DNA from: Clitopilus passeckerianus
Lineage: Eukaryota; Basidiomycota; Agaricomycetes; Agaricales; Entolomataceae
NCBI GenBank assembly: GCA_944990035.1
Contig: CALYLX010000026.1
Coordinates: 62,001-126,000 of the forward strand
Reading direction: 5' to 3'
Length of the DNA stretch: 64,000 nt
Shown here: in pieces, positions 49,701 through 59,296 of the stretch
Layout of the letters: every line of letters begins with the position of its first letter
How positions within the stretch are numbered: position 1 is the first letter of the stretch
The notes under the pieces: generated by a model
The model's database searches: none
What the model saw: only the letters and a program-made list of their open reading frames with translations
Told to the model about the DNA's origin: nothing
Translations under genes and position numbers: made by a program

Positions 49701-50328
49701 GACCGCTCCTGTATCGCTTGCATAATGTCGGTATGCATCGACTGGTCCCGCTTGGACCAAATGTGTATCTTGTGAGCCCATTTCGGGCATGTTTTGAGTG
49801 TCGGAGGTCGGCGGGCGTGATTCACTGCCAGTGTTTGGCGTGCTGACACCGGAGGAGTACGACGAGGGGGGAAGATCTACGTTCAATGTCTTTCTTGACT
49901 TCCTACCAGCAGCTTGCTTCCTGGAGGAGCTTTGGGTTTGGCGAGAGCTTCCGATATCACTGACGCTGGAAGTGTCGTCGGCATGAGACTTTGCACGACG
50001 ATGCTGGGTGGAATATGGATGTGGCGCGTTACGTGGCACATTATTACCACTCTTCGCATGCTTGCCGCCCCTGCTGCAAGAATCAGTCAGATATACTGGG
50101 CACAGATGATTCAGGTTCCCATCAAACCTACCTCGGATTCCCCGTTGGAAGAGATTGATCAGCACCAGAGTTTGTGTGCGTGGTGGGCACAGTGGGAGTA
50201 TCAGTTCCCGTGTATGGGACTGCCCATGATATCTTCTGTTCGCTATCCTTGTTGTTGGGCTCAAAGTGGTGGAAATTGCCATCCTGTCGAGTCGTAAGGG
50301 GGTGGCTTGCTTTGCCCTTTTGACTCAT
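46791..50328 (-). CDS. Large, mostly disordered multi-exon protein, function unknown
   Basis: Starts at ATG 50,328 with MSQKGKASHPLTTRQDGNFH. Its first exons (to about 49,650) are Ser/Pro/Gln-rich with basic runs (SSRKQAAGRKSRKTLNVDLP). The main exon (48,573 to about 47,770) includes EEWYLGLHELEKLFLPVSAT and a Gln/Pro-rich part. The next (about 47,710-47,160) is helical: YVFADWLDYQGLDHLKSS, then ELAKCILKYLLGNYTSIANM, then RFGDHSVLVHPALLAVSSA. The last has RLHDNYKNNVRAFRNADARL and AARLAQIQLEVERDL. It ends either at 46,791 with a hydrophobic tail (TVILLLLTLLHFLI) or through a further intron. The chain of exons between 49,600 and 48,600 is not resolved. The disordered low-complexity parts followed by a helical C-terminus recall transcription or chromatin scaffolds, but no domain is recognised. 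Confidence 0.5.
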
Positions 50329-50572
50329 CTTGCAGTTCGCACACAACGTGAAGATGTAGGGAGAGGACTTGGATGAGTACTGTGCTGAGCATCTTTATGT
50401 AACGTTTCTTATCGATAAGGTGCGTTACAATGTGAAGAACGCGAAATCAGAGAAAGGCTTTGGCCAAGGTTTCCGAGTCTGGGCTTCGGCCCAGAATAAT
50501 TCAATACACGTGGCACATGCTGTAGACAACATACATGCAAATACAAAGTACAAATTATTACAATGTTTACTA

Positions 50573-53450
50573 CTAATCGATATCACTCCCAGAGAGGTCC
50601 TCTTCGGAATCTGAGCCATCCATGCCGAGATCTTCATCTTCACGTTGGTCAAGATCATCCTCCTCCGCCTCCTGTTCAGCGTCGGGACTTGGCTGGATAC
50701 ATGTGGTATCCTCATCATGACTTGCGTCGTCACCCTCATGACTGATGTTGTTGGCCATAGGATCAATCGGCACCTGCGGGGCATTTGAGTGAACATGAGG
50801 TAGATTAATAAACAATGTAGCACATACGTCTTGCAATTCCTTCCCTCCATACACATAAGTGTGCCCGATACCCATGCCACAATGATATCGCATTAAGGCA
50901 TCACGATCTGAAAATCTATAAAAGTCGTCAGTCAGACGCAGAAAAGCAGCCGTTGGTACATAGGCTAAAATAGTTACCTTCCAATATAATACTCCACCCA
51001 ATCTGACCCATCTTGTGCGATCTCTGATAAACTAGTCTCATTGAATTGGCCTTTTCTGAAAGCCGGTATGACGTGGCAGGCCCGTAAAACATCCTTTGGG
51101 TCGACGAAACCGAAAGCTTCCTCCTCGTACACCGCCGGGAAGGTGAGCGAGTCTAGTCGGTAGGGAGTAGGGGCAGGGTGGTGTTGGTACCAACGAACCC
51201 ACAAAAAATCCATTCGCAATGTTCGATTAAGCCAGGGTTTGGCTGCGTTCAAGCTGGTCGGCATGCAAACGATGTTTACGTGGAAGATGCCTAGGACCTG
51301 GGCATATATGAAGGGGTGGCTGCTATGAATTTTTGTGGCGGGTGTCTGCTCAGCTAAGAGCATGATGTTGCGTTGCGACTTTGTAGGGTTAACAACGTCT
51401 TGCGTCCGCCTCACATCATAGGTAGTGTAATTGAAGCGAATGGTTCTGTGCCGATACATGCGATCGCCCTGGAAGAAAATCGAGACTCCACTCTTCGCGG
51501 GATCACGGGAATGGGGTATGTTGAGAGCGGCACAAACTCGTGGGAGTAGATGTATCTTGAGCTTTGAAAGAAACCCCTAGATAAGTGACATCTTAGTCGT
51601 GGGATCTACAGACTATAGGTGCACCTACCTCAGCAGCAGGGTCCGCAGAATGCTTATGCATGAACATGGCCAGGTTTTCTGGTTCATTTTGCCCCCGACC
51701 AACGACGTATTGGATGGCGAAGCTGTTGTCGATGGGGTCCTCTGGATCGATAGACTGCGGAAGGCGCTTCAAACCAGGTTTGCGGTCTGGTTGCACAGCT
51801 GCATGCAACTTCTGTCGGATGGCCCGCACCCTGGCCTGGCGTCGTTCAATCTTTGTCATTTGAAGGATGAAGTTCTTCTTGCTTGTCCGTGAGTATCGTG
51901 ACTTCGCATTTCTATGTTCAAGTTCTCCCTGGATTCAAGTTTGGTGTTAGAGCCATTCTATGAAACACTTTTGGAGACTTACCGTTTCAGTGGAGTACGA
52001 CTCCGTAGTACCGAATCTCCGTATTGCTTCAACGTAGTCGCCTAGAGCGTGAAATTTATATGTTTCCAGGTTGAGTTCCTTCCGGCGAGGCTGTGACGCG
52101 GAGGGGTTGTCCTTTCCTGCGCTTGATCCAGATTCTGGGCCGTCCTTCTGGGTCGATAGCCCCAACAACACCCACTTTCTGTTAGAACTGGAATCACGGC
52201 TGAGGACGGGGCAAGTACCTTTGTTGACTTTTTCTGGTTTGTTCCTGCATGCATCCGGCGGATTCTTGCGTCTACCTCTTTCTTGAGCTCCCGCGTGGCA
52301 TACAGCTTTGAGGTTTCAGCCTTAAACTTCCGCATATACCTTCCAAGATCATGTGTTGCTGATTCCAGGAGCTTGAGTGTCTCGTCAGTATGCACACGCA
52401 ATTTTGCCAGTCCATGCCACTCTGCATAGATAAAAAGCAGGTCGAGCAGGAGAGAATTACCACGCCCTTCTAGTAAACCATCAAAAACAGGTATAGCACA
52501 CTGTAAACGAGTCAGCGGTATGAAGCAAACATCTGGTGATCGAGGCCCTACTTGGAGCATGTCCTCCCAATCCCTTGCTGCCAGATTCTTCATCTCCGAT
52601 GTATTTCGACGGAATTTTCGGATGGTATCGGTGCCAAATGTTGGGACTTGTCTGTATCTATTACAGGATCGTTAACTTACTTTGGCTGATCACAAGTAAA
52701 ATTACATACCTCCAGTCCATATCGTGAATTAACTGCTGATTTACTGAATTGAGGATCCTCAAAATGTGGATGAACAAAGAACGCCAGTTTCCTGATTCAA
52801 CCTCGTGCATCAGATCCACAACCATCATTGAGAATAGGTTGAACCCTTGTGCGGAAAGCTTGGCGGAGAATGCATTCTAGCGTGAAGCTTTCAGTGTGCT
52901 ACAATCGAAGGATGATGAAAAAGCTAACCTCGGTAGGAACTAAACCCAGATCCTTCAGTAGGTCTTTCACCCCCGGAGTCTCAACGGAGTAGTTCTGCTG
53001 GTAGATGATATCCCTTGCGGTGGATATCTTATTTCGGTAGCTCTGGTTGTCAATGCGGGCCTGGGTAGCTCTTGCTTTGATGTCTTGAACCATGCCCATC
53101 CGATATACTTGGGATTTCGGGATGAGACACCTGGGGCACAGACGTGTACCCAAATTGCGGATACCAGACAGGATTACTCTATTGACGGTGGTTTAGTTTT
53201 GTTTCAAGCTTATGAATGACATGCCCTTACTTTTCTTTATAGTCAGCAGAATACGTGAAGATTCGAGGATAGAAACGCCGCTCAATTCCATCGCAGCACT
53301 TGATCACTATACCGTGGATGAAGGCATCCATGAACTCGTTGTCAAGCAATAGTTTCCATTGAGCATGGAGGAGCTCCCGCTGACAATGAGCACAGTGAGA
53401 TTTGGTAGGCCCTTTACCGCCATTTGATTCACGAACGAAGTCCTTAAAGG
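50573..53450 (-). pseudogene. Transposase, C-terminal part (Plavaka-like DNA transposon), split by a retrotransposon
   Basis: This is the downstream part of the gene whose 5' half lies at 60,658-62,237. After the insertion it reads FKDFVRESNGGKGPTKSHCA, HCQRELLHAQWKLLLDNEF and RRFYPRIFTYSADYKEK. Later exons give IRNLGTRLCPRCLIPKSQVY, VVDLMHEVESGNWRSLFVHI, VPTFGTDTIRKFRRN, CAIPVFDGLLEGRGNSLLLD, YKFHALGDYVEAIRRFGTTE, GELEHRNAKSRYSRTSKKNF, then RFNYTTYDVRRTQDVVN, MDFLWVRWYQ, EEAFGFVDPKDVLRACHVIP and an acidic tail. I know this string of motifs from large single-gene transposases common in mushroom genomes (Plavaka/KDZ-type, RNase H-fold). Exons appear intact apart from the insertion. Stop 50,573. 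Confidence 0.75.
53446..53450 (+). repeat. Target-site duplication, left copy (AAAGG)
   Basis: AAAGG directly precedes the 5' LTR (TGTTATG...) and is repeated exactly at 60,658-60,662 after the 3' LTR. Five-base duplications are typical of Ty3-type integrases. Confidence 0.95.
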
Positions 53451-53570
53451 TGTTATGATTTTGCTTACATGTTTCTCCTTACATACCCCGGCCCGCTTAC
53501 CTATGCACGATTACTCACATATGCTGCGCATCACTGCGCATTTTTCATCTTTTTCCATGCTTACTCCGCA

Positions 53571-53590
53571 TCTCTCACGATCGTGAGAGA
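53571..53590. promoter_or_regulatory. 20-base perfect palindrome in U3
   Basis: TCTCTCACGATCGTGAGAGA is its own reverse complement; the next base on each side does not pair. Its place upstream of the TATA box, between copies of ATGCTGCGCAT, suggests a protein-binding site rather than a terminator. It is duplicated in the 3' LTR. Confidence 0.7.
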
Positions 53591-53702
53591 CTTATACCTT
53601 ATCTGACTCTTTCTGACTCATGTACTTACTCATCATGCTGCGCATGACTCATTACTTACTCAGCATGCTGCGCATGTGCTATATTTAGAACTACTAGATA
53701 GG

Positions 53703-53710
53703 TATATAAA
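53703..53710 (+). promoter_or_regulatory. LTR promoter TATA box
   Basis: TATATAAA is followed 33 bases later by the CAGCTTGACCT sequence predicted to be the RNA 5' end, the expected TATA-to-start distance. Confidence 0.75.
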
Positions 53711-53735
53711 CCTGTACCATTTGGTCAAGGCTCCT

Positions 53736-53746
53736 CAGCTTGACCT
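53736..53746 (+). promoter_or_regulatory. Predicted self-primer at the 5' end of the retrotransposon RNA
   Basis: CAGCTTGACCT is the exact reverse complement of the 11 bases at 53,918-53,928, just after the LTR. In Tf1 and related sushi elements the first 11 bases of the RNA fold back and prime reverse transcription. Length, position relative to TATA and location of the partner all fit. Confidence 0.7.
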
Positions 53747-53917
53747 AGGCAATCTACCTAACTGCTTAGTTCTCTATTTCGCCTTTAAGTCCCTTGCTTC
53801 GTCAATCTCACCAGGTCGTCAGTACAGCCGCAGCTGCTGACAAATCTCTGTCTTTGTTTATCAAAGACATCGAGCGTAAACAGTATTACCTAAGTTGTTA
53901 GGCTCTGCCTTAACAAA

Positions 53918-53928
53918 AGGTCAAGCTG
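53918..53928 (+). promoter_or_regulatory. Primer-binding site, self-priming type
   Basis: AGGTCAAGCTG starts two bases after the LTR end (CA|AA|AGG...). It pairs with 53,736-53,746 over exactly 11 bases and no further on either side. It does not start with the TGG usual for tRNA-primed elements. Confidence 0.7.
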
Positions 53929-54511
53929 TTCAGAAGGCCCGCTCATTGTTAGCGCAGGCCCACCCCACGACAACACAGCAGAAGCACGCAACAGGCCGAT
54001 TGCCGTTGCGGCTACCACTCAGTCACCACGGTCGTACACAGGGCAGACCACCCGCCACGAAATACCACTCTAGTAGAAGGAACCAACAACGTCTACAAGT
54101 TCACCAACGGAAGCTACTGCGGTTTTAATCACAACAATAACCGCTGGTGCTACGCCTCTCTCCCTTGGCAAATTCACATTCACCACCGTTGCCGTTGAAA
54201 ACAGACACTTCCACGCTCTAGACTTCCCTACCCCTGAACGACCTCATAAGACCCCTGCTATTGTCCGAGCTCAACGAGAACACGACATTGAAGTAGACGA
54301 GGAGGAACAGCGACGCTTCGCACCATTACCCACAGCAATATCCAGGAACCCATCACTAGTCCCGTCTACCAGCGCTTCTGTCTTGCCCGAAGAGGAAGAA
54401 GAAGAACACCAAGTACAACAACAGCTAGAGGAGAGCCCCACAGCTGAGCCAGAGGAGCGCCCCAGTGCAGAAACAATTGAACCAGAGACCGACTTCGATT
54501 TCGACTACGAA

Positions 54512-55483
54512 ATGTCACAAGACAACAACAACAAGAAGGACATTGGAGCCAAACCCCAAACGTTCTCCGGAGACCGATCCAAGACCAGAAAGTTCATTCA
54601 GGAACTTGAAGACTACCTCATCCTAAACAACCTCAACCAACTCGAAGATGACAAGAAGATTCGCATCGCCCTATCCTTCCTCAAAGAAGGAACTGCAGCA
54701 GCATGGGGATTAGAATTTCACGATAAATATTCAGCAGCTGAAAGGAAAGCCACCTACGCTGAATTTATCAACCAATTCAAAGAAGCCTTTTCCCCTACCG
54801 ACGACAAAGCTGCCGCACTCCTCCAACTCAAAGCCTTACGACAGGATGGGACAGCTGACGAATTTGTCACCGTCTTCAAGAATATTCTTGCACGAACTGA
54901 TCTCAGCGGTGACACTGCAAAGATTGAGATCTTCATGGAAGGACTTACCCCAAACTCCGAGAGAAAATTCTCTTTTCCGATTCCTCCTACCACATTCGAC
55001 GATTGGGTCAAGAAAGCCGTCCAGTTTGACAACAACTGGCGACGTGCCAAGACAATCATGGGACATACCCGTATCATCAAGACATCTGATATGGTCAAAG
55101 GTGCTTACAAAACACCTACTGGAGCCCGAGACCCAATGGCTATGGATGTTGATCGTTTCACCACTGATCCACCCAAACGCCGCCTCACCCAGGAGGAAAG
55201 AGAACATCACAAGAAGAACAACTTGTGCTACTATTGCTCCAAGAAAGGTCACACGATCCAACAATGTCTTCAAAGGAAGAATTTTGGAAGAACCTACCCT
55301 AGCAACAACGACAGCCGATTCCACAAGAAACCTGAGAAGGGAGCCGAGTTGATCAAATATGTCAGAGCAGTCCTAGCTGACATGCCCCAAGAAGAAGCCG
55401 CTGAATTCTACACTGAAGCAGAGGCTGAGGGTTTTAAAGAGGAAGACTGCAAAGCCGACGTCAGTACTTCCTCGCCCGATTGA
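54512..55483 (+). CDS. gag: Retrotransposon Gag (capsid and CCHC zinc knuckle)
   Basis: From ATG 54,512 the protein has 323 residues. The capsid-like helical part includes TFSGDRSKTRKFIQELEDYL, EGTAAAWGLEF, NQFKEAFSPTDDKAAALLQL and FVTVFKNILARTDLSGD. The zinc knuckle is CYYCSKKGHTIQQC (C-x2-C-x4-H-x4-C). The reading frame is open for about 430 bases further upstream but contains no ATG; the automatic start at 54,383 is TTG. The upstream part (acidic, Pro/Glu-rich) may therefore be 5' leader, or be translated from a non-AUG start. The stop is TGA at 55,481. Confidence 0.85.
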   Translation: MSQDNNNKKDIGAKPQTFSGDRSKTRKFIQELEDYLILNNLNQLEDDKKIRIALSFLKEGTAAAWGLEFHDKYSAAERKATYAEFINQFKEAFSPTDDKAAALLQLKALRQDGTADEFVTVFKNILARTDLSGDTAKIEIFMEGLTPNSERKFSFPIPPTTFDDWVKKAVQFDNNWRRAKTIMGHTRIIKTSDMVKGAYKTPTGARDPMAMDVDRFTTDPPKRRLTQEEREHHKKNNLCYYCSKKGHTIQQCLQRKNFGRTYPSNNDSRFHKKPEKGAELIKYVRAVLADMPQEEAAEFYTEAEAEGFKEEDCKADVSTSSPD

Positions 55484-55522
55484 TATTTCCAGTGTACTTG
55501 TAGCTACTGATTTTTATGCTGA

Positions 55523-57235
55523 ATCTATGCGTATCCCAATCTCTCTACAAGACCCCTAGATGGAAATACAACAATCGCCGGCACAAAAGCTCTCATTGAC
55601 TCTGGAGCGCAAGGGTCATTTATCGACTCCGTCTTCGCCAAGACACATCACCTCCCACTACTCCCACTCCGACAACCGATTACAGCACGAAACGTTGATG
55701 GCACCCTGAACAAACAAGGAACTATTACCCACTTTACCTGGGTTATTGCCAAGATAGGGACAGCCATCATCAAGGAAAGATGTTTTGTCACTGGACTCGG
55801 GAAAGACCACCTGATTTTTGGATTACCCTGGCTAAAACGGGTAGATCCAATCATATCGTGGAGCGACGGCACACTCGAAATCGACGAATCACGCATTACC
55901 CAACGACTGTCGCAAACATTGATGCGAGCAGTAGACATCAAGCGGATGAGAGCCATCCGAGAACAACTACTAGAGGAAAACACGCCACCTACCCCAGCAC
56001 CTGATTGTTCCGAAGAGAATCCCGGAAAATCAGAAGGACTTAGCGACTATTTCCGAATAGTCGAAGACGGAGAAGAGATCAATGAAGATTTTCTCATCGC
56101 ATACTGCCAGAACGAACCGGCAGTCGGAATATTCACCAAGGAGGAACCCCCACTTACGCAGGAACACACAAAGGATTACCTTGTGTACGGGCCAATCAGG
56201 CCAACTACCACAATACGACAGACGGTGGTAACACACCATCCAGCAACCAGACACCACACACAGCAGGTGTGGATACGTGCGAAAACATCAATTTCGCAAG
56301 CTCTGGAACATAAACGAGAAGATAAGGAACCAAAGAAATCCCTTGACGAAATCATCCCCGACTATCTTCAAGACTACAGAAAAGTCTTTGAGAAAGCAGC
56401 ATCTGAACGATTCCCACCAAGCCGACCCTGGGATCACGCCATAGATCTGAAGACAGATTTCGTGCCAAAAGACTGCAAGGTCTATCCGCTCAGCCCCTTA
56501 GAGCAAGAAAAACTCGACGAGTTTCTCAAGGAAAATCTAGCCAAAGGATACATCCGAGAATCCAACTCCCCACAAGCATCTCCGTTCTTCTTTGTTGCAA
56601 AGAAAGACTCGGAAGCCCTGAGACCATGTCAGGATTACCGACGACTCAACGAAGGAACAATACCTAACGCTTACCCCTTACCGCTGGCTAGCGAACTCAT
56701 CGATAAACTCAAAGGAGCAACTGTCTTCACCAAACTCGACATTCGATGGGGATATCACAACATCCGCATCAAAGATGGTGACCAATGGAAAGCAGCGTTC
56801 AAGACCAACCGAGGGTTATTTGAACCAATGGTGATGTTCTTTGGACTAATGAACTCACCCGGTACCTTCCAAGCAATGATGAACCACCTTTTCCGAGACA
56901 TGATAGACGAAGGATGGGTCATCATCTACATGGACGACATCCTCATCTTCTCCAACGATCCAGAAAAACACCGAGAACGCACACGCAGAGTCTTACAAAG
57001 ACTACAAAACAACGATCTCTACCTCAAAGCAGAGAAATGCCAATTTGACACCACAAGAGTGGAATACCTTGGGTTCATCATTGAACCAAACAAGATCTCC
57101 ATGGACCCTGTCAAACTTGCAGGGATGCGCGACTGGCCTACGCCAACTACAGTAAAGGAAGTCCGATCATTCCTAGGATTCGGAAACTTTACCGCAGGTT
57201 CATCGGAAAATATGCGGAAATTGCCAAACCGCTGA
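55523..57235 (+). CDS. pol: Pol, protease and reverse transcriptase segment (frame-broken)
   Basis: Protease motif ALIDSGAQGSFIDS, then HLIFGLPWLKRVDPIISW. RT follows: YPLSPLEQEKLDEFLKENL, SPFFFVAKKDSEALRPCQDY, TKLDIRWGYHNIRIKDGDQW, and the catalytic IIYMDDILIFSND. Just before the protease, the likely N-terminal peptide (DFYAESMRIPISLQDP) lies in another frame and changes at the CCCC run 55,553-55,556. The RT connection breaks at the TTT run 57,188-57,190, where GFGNF should continue YRRFIGKYAE but the frame runs to a stop at 57,235. No ATG opens this segment, as expected for a Gag-linked Pol. Confidence 0.85.
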   Translation: MYAYPNLSTRPLDGNTTIAGTKALIDSGAQGSFIDSVFAKTHHLPLLPLRQPITARNVDGTLNKQGTITHFTWVIAKIGTAIIKERCFVTGLGKDHLIFGLPWLKRVDPIISWSDGTLEIDESRITQRLSQTLMRAVDIKRMRAIREQLLEENTPPTPAPDCSEENPGKSEGLSDYFRIVEDGEEINEDFLIAYCQNEPAVGIFTKEEPPLTQEHTKDYLVYGPIRPTTTIRQTVVTHHPATRHHTQQVWIRAKTSISQALEHKREDKEPKKSLDEIIPDYLQDYRKVFEKAASERFPPSRPWDHAIDLKTDFVPKDCKVYPLSPLEQEKLDEFLKENLAKGYIRESNSPQASPFFFVAKKDSEALRPCQDYRRLNEGTIPNAYPLPLASELIDKLKGATVFTKLDIRWGYHNIRIKDGDQWKAAFKTNRGLFEPMVMFFGLMNSPGTFQAMMNHLFRDMIDEGWVIIYMDDILIFSNDPEKHRERTRRVLQRLQNNDLYLKAEKCQFDTTRVEYLGFIIEPNKISMDPVKLAGMRDWPTPTTVKEVRSFLGFGNFTAGSSENMRKLPNR

Positions 57236-57999
57236 ACGAACTCACCAAGAAAGACAAGAAATGGGAATGGACCAATGAATGTCACAAAGCTTTCACTACC
57301 CTGAAAGACAAATTCCTGGAAGCGCCTGTGTTGCTGATGCCTGATCCCACGAAGCCATTTGTGGTGGAAAGCGACGCCTCAAAACATGCAACAGGAGCAG
57401 TCCTACAACAACGTGACGCCAACGGATCATGGCACCCATGTGGTTTCATATCTAAATCGTTCTCGGAAACAGAACGGAACTATGAAATCTACGACCGAGA
57501 ACTTCTAGGCATTATCCGCGCATTAGAAACCTGGCGACACTACTTCCATGGATCCCAACATTCAGTTGTGATTCTATCCGATCACAAAAACCTCACATAC
57601 TTCCGAGAAGCCCGGAAGTTGAACCGACGACAAGCAAGATGGAATTTGATGCTATCCCAGTTTAACATCAAACTTGTACACACCCCTGGTGCAAAGATGA
57701 TACAATCTGACGCACTATCTCGACGACCAGACCACATCCCAGGTGAAGACACCGACAACGAAGACATCATTCTCCTCCCCGACAAGCTCTTCCTTCGCTC
57801 AATTGACATTGAACTAAAGGACGAAATTGTACACAAGATGGTCAATGACAAACTGATTGTTGACGCCATTCGCACCGCCAAAGAAGACGGACCCCACCAA
57901 TCCGATCAAACCTGGAAGACTGGAAATTTGACGATGGCATCTTGTACTACAAGGACAAGTGTGTGGTACCAGATGACGAAGACCTCCGAAGGAAGATAG
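57193..57999 (+). CDS. pol: Pol, RT thumb/connection and RNase H segment (frame-broken)
   Basis: Continues RT in another frame: YRRFIGKYAEIAKPLNELTK, then the RNase H start VVESDASKHATGAVLQQRD, NYEIYDRELLGIIRALETWR, VILSDHKNLTYFREARKLNR and HTPGAKMIQSDALSRRPDH. The acidic residues D (ESDAS), E (DRELL), D (LSDHK) and D (SDALSR) of RNase H are present. The frame is lost again at the CCCC run 57,892-57,895 and runs on out of frame to 57,999. Confidence 0.85.
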   Translation, partial: RRFIGKYAEIAKPLNELTKKDKKWEWTNECHKAFTTLKDKFLEAPVLLMPDPTKPFVVESDASKHATGAVLQQRDANGSWHPCGFISKSFSETERNYEIYDRELLGIIRALETWRHYFHGSQHSVVILSDHKNLTYFREARKLNRRQARWNLMLSQFNIKLVHTPGAKMIQSDALSRRPDHIPGEDTDNEDIILLPDKLFLRSIDIELKDEIVHKMVNDKLIVDAIRTAKEDGPHQSDQTWKTGNLTMASCTTRTSVWYQMTKTSEGR

Positions 58000-59258
58000 T
58001 CCAACGTTATCACGATCTACCCAGCGCAGGACACCCTGGACAATTTGGGACACTGGAAAAAGTCCGGAAGGACTACTGGTGGCCAGGGATGTCAGTGTTC
58101 ATCAAGAACTTTGTGCAGGGCTGTGCAATGTGCCAGCAAATGAAAATCAATCGCCACCCCACCGCTCCACCATTAATGCCCATCAAATCCGAAACCACTA
58201 GGCCATTTTCGCTAGTGACGTACGATTTTCACACGGATCTCCCAGAGAGTGATGGTTTCGATAGCATTATGGCCGTGGTCGACCATGGAGCTACGAAGGG
58301 GGCAATTTTCATCCCTTGCACAAAGAAAATCGACGCCACAGGAACTGCAAACGCCTACATTGACAACGTTTACCGTCGCTTTGGACTTCCCGACAAAGGA
58401 ATTTCAGACAGAGGACCTCAATTCGCCTCTAAAGTTTTCCAAGAAATGGGACGACTCCTTGGAATCAAGCTCAACATGAGCACCGCCTACCACCCACAAA
58501 CCGATGGTGCGACAGAAAGGATCAATCAGGAGATTGATGCCTATCTCCGCATCTTCTGTGCACAGAACCCCGAATCCTGGTCCAAATGGATTACCACTCT
58601 AGAATTCTCCTACAACAGCCGAACACACTCTGTCACCAAACGAACCCCATTCTACCTAATGATGGGATACGAACCACCTGCACTCCCATCAGTTGCTCCC
58701 ACTAGCAAAATTCCCGCAGTTGACAAACGGATCAAGGAACTTCTGCTAGCACGCGATGAAGCAAATGCTGCACATGCACTTGCTGCGCAACGCATGGCAG
58801 AGAAGATCACACGACAGTTCACCCCATTCAAAGTCGGAGAAAAGGTGTGGTTAGAAGCCACAAATCTCAATCAAGGAAACATCTCCAAGAAACTAGCACC
58901 CAAACGAGAAGGACCCTTCAAGATACTTGAGGTAAAAGGACACCTGACCTATAAACTCGACCTGCCAAGACGATGGAAGATCCACCCGGTGATTCACGCG
59001 TCACTTCTCACCCGTTACATCTCCACCAAAGCGCATGGACCCAGCTTCTCTAAACCGCCACCTGACGAAATCGACGGAATAGAAGAATACGAAATAGAAG
59101 CAATTGTGGCCCATCAGAAACAAGGCAAAGGGCGACACAGATACCTCGTAAAATGGAAGGGATGGCCATCAGCGGACAACGAATGGATGCCCGAGTCGGA
59201 ACTGCGGAACGCCAAGAAAATACTCACCGAGTATAAAAAGAGGAAGAAACTCACCTGA
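57897..59258 (+). CDS. pol: Pol, integrase with GPF/Y module and chromodomain
   Basis: In frame from the upstream break (RSNLEDWKFDDGILYYKDKC). The HHCC zinc module is YHDLPSAGHPGQFGT ... CAMCQQMK. The catalytic DDE residues sit in VTYDFHTDLPES, GISDRGPQFASKVFQEM and YHPQTDGATERINQEID. The GPF/Y module is PKREGPFKILEVKGHLTYKL. The C-terminal chromodomain is YEIEAIVAHQKQGKGRHRYL followed by VKWKGWPSADNEWMPESEL, with the aromatic cage residues Y, W and W. Chromodomains direct such elements to marked chromatin. The stop is at 59,258. Confidence 0.92.
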   Translation, partial: PIRSNLEDWKFDDGILYYKDKCVVPDDEDLRRKIVQRYHDLPSAGHPGQFGTLEKVRKDYWWPGMSVFIKNFVQGCAMCQQMKINRHPTAPPLMPIKSETTRPFSLVTYDFHTDLPESDGFDSIMAVVDHGATKGAIFIPCTKKIDATGTANAYIDNVYRRFGLPDKGISDRGPQFASKVFQEMGRLLGIKLNMSTAYHPQTDGATERINQEIDAYLRIFCAQNPESWSKWITTLEFSYNSRTHSVTKRTPFYLMMGYEPPALPSVAPTSKIPAVDKRIKELLLARDEANAAHALAAQRMAEKITRQFTPFKVGEKVWLEATNLNQGNISKKLAPKREGPFKILEVKGHLTYKLDLPRRWKIHPVIHASLLTRYISTKAHGPSFSKPPPDEIDGIEEYEIEAIVAHQKQGKGRHRYLVKWKGWPSADNEWMPESELRNAKKILTEYKKRKKLT

Positions 59259-59296
59259 CACCACATAGCAAACCCACTCACATCCACTATTTAACA

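Larger units (their letters stand above)
53451..53915 (+). repeat. 5' LTR (465 bases)
   Basis: It starts TGTTATG and ends CTTAACA. The U3 part (53,451-53,735) has three exact copies of ATGCTGCGCAT (53,521, 53,635, 53,665) and a perfect 20-base palindrome at 53,571-53,590. TATATAAA is at 53,703. R is predicted to begin at 53,736. It is identical by eye to the 3' LTR. Confidence 0.95.

Noticed and set aside
49600..50300. 224-codon minus-strand frame at 49,608-50,282 as a separate gene
   Set aside because: Its first third is in the wrong frame relative to the ATG exon at 50,328; the Ser/Arg-rich remainder belongs to the larger gene.
53916..53933. tRNA-type primer-binding site after the 5' LTR
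   Set aside because: The sequence lacks the TGG start of tRNA-complementary sites, while an 11-base self-complement to the RNA start is exact.
54383..54511. gag start at 54,383
   Set aside because: That codon is TTG; the first in-frame ATG is at 54,512.
54754..55324. Minus-strand frames of 114 and 162 codons within gag
   Set aside because: They are antisense shadows of the conserved Gag frame.
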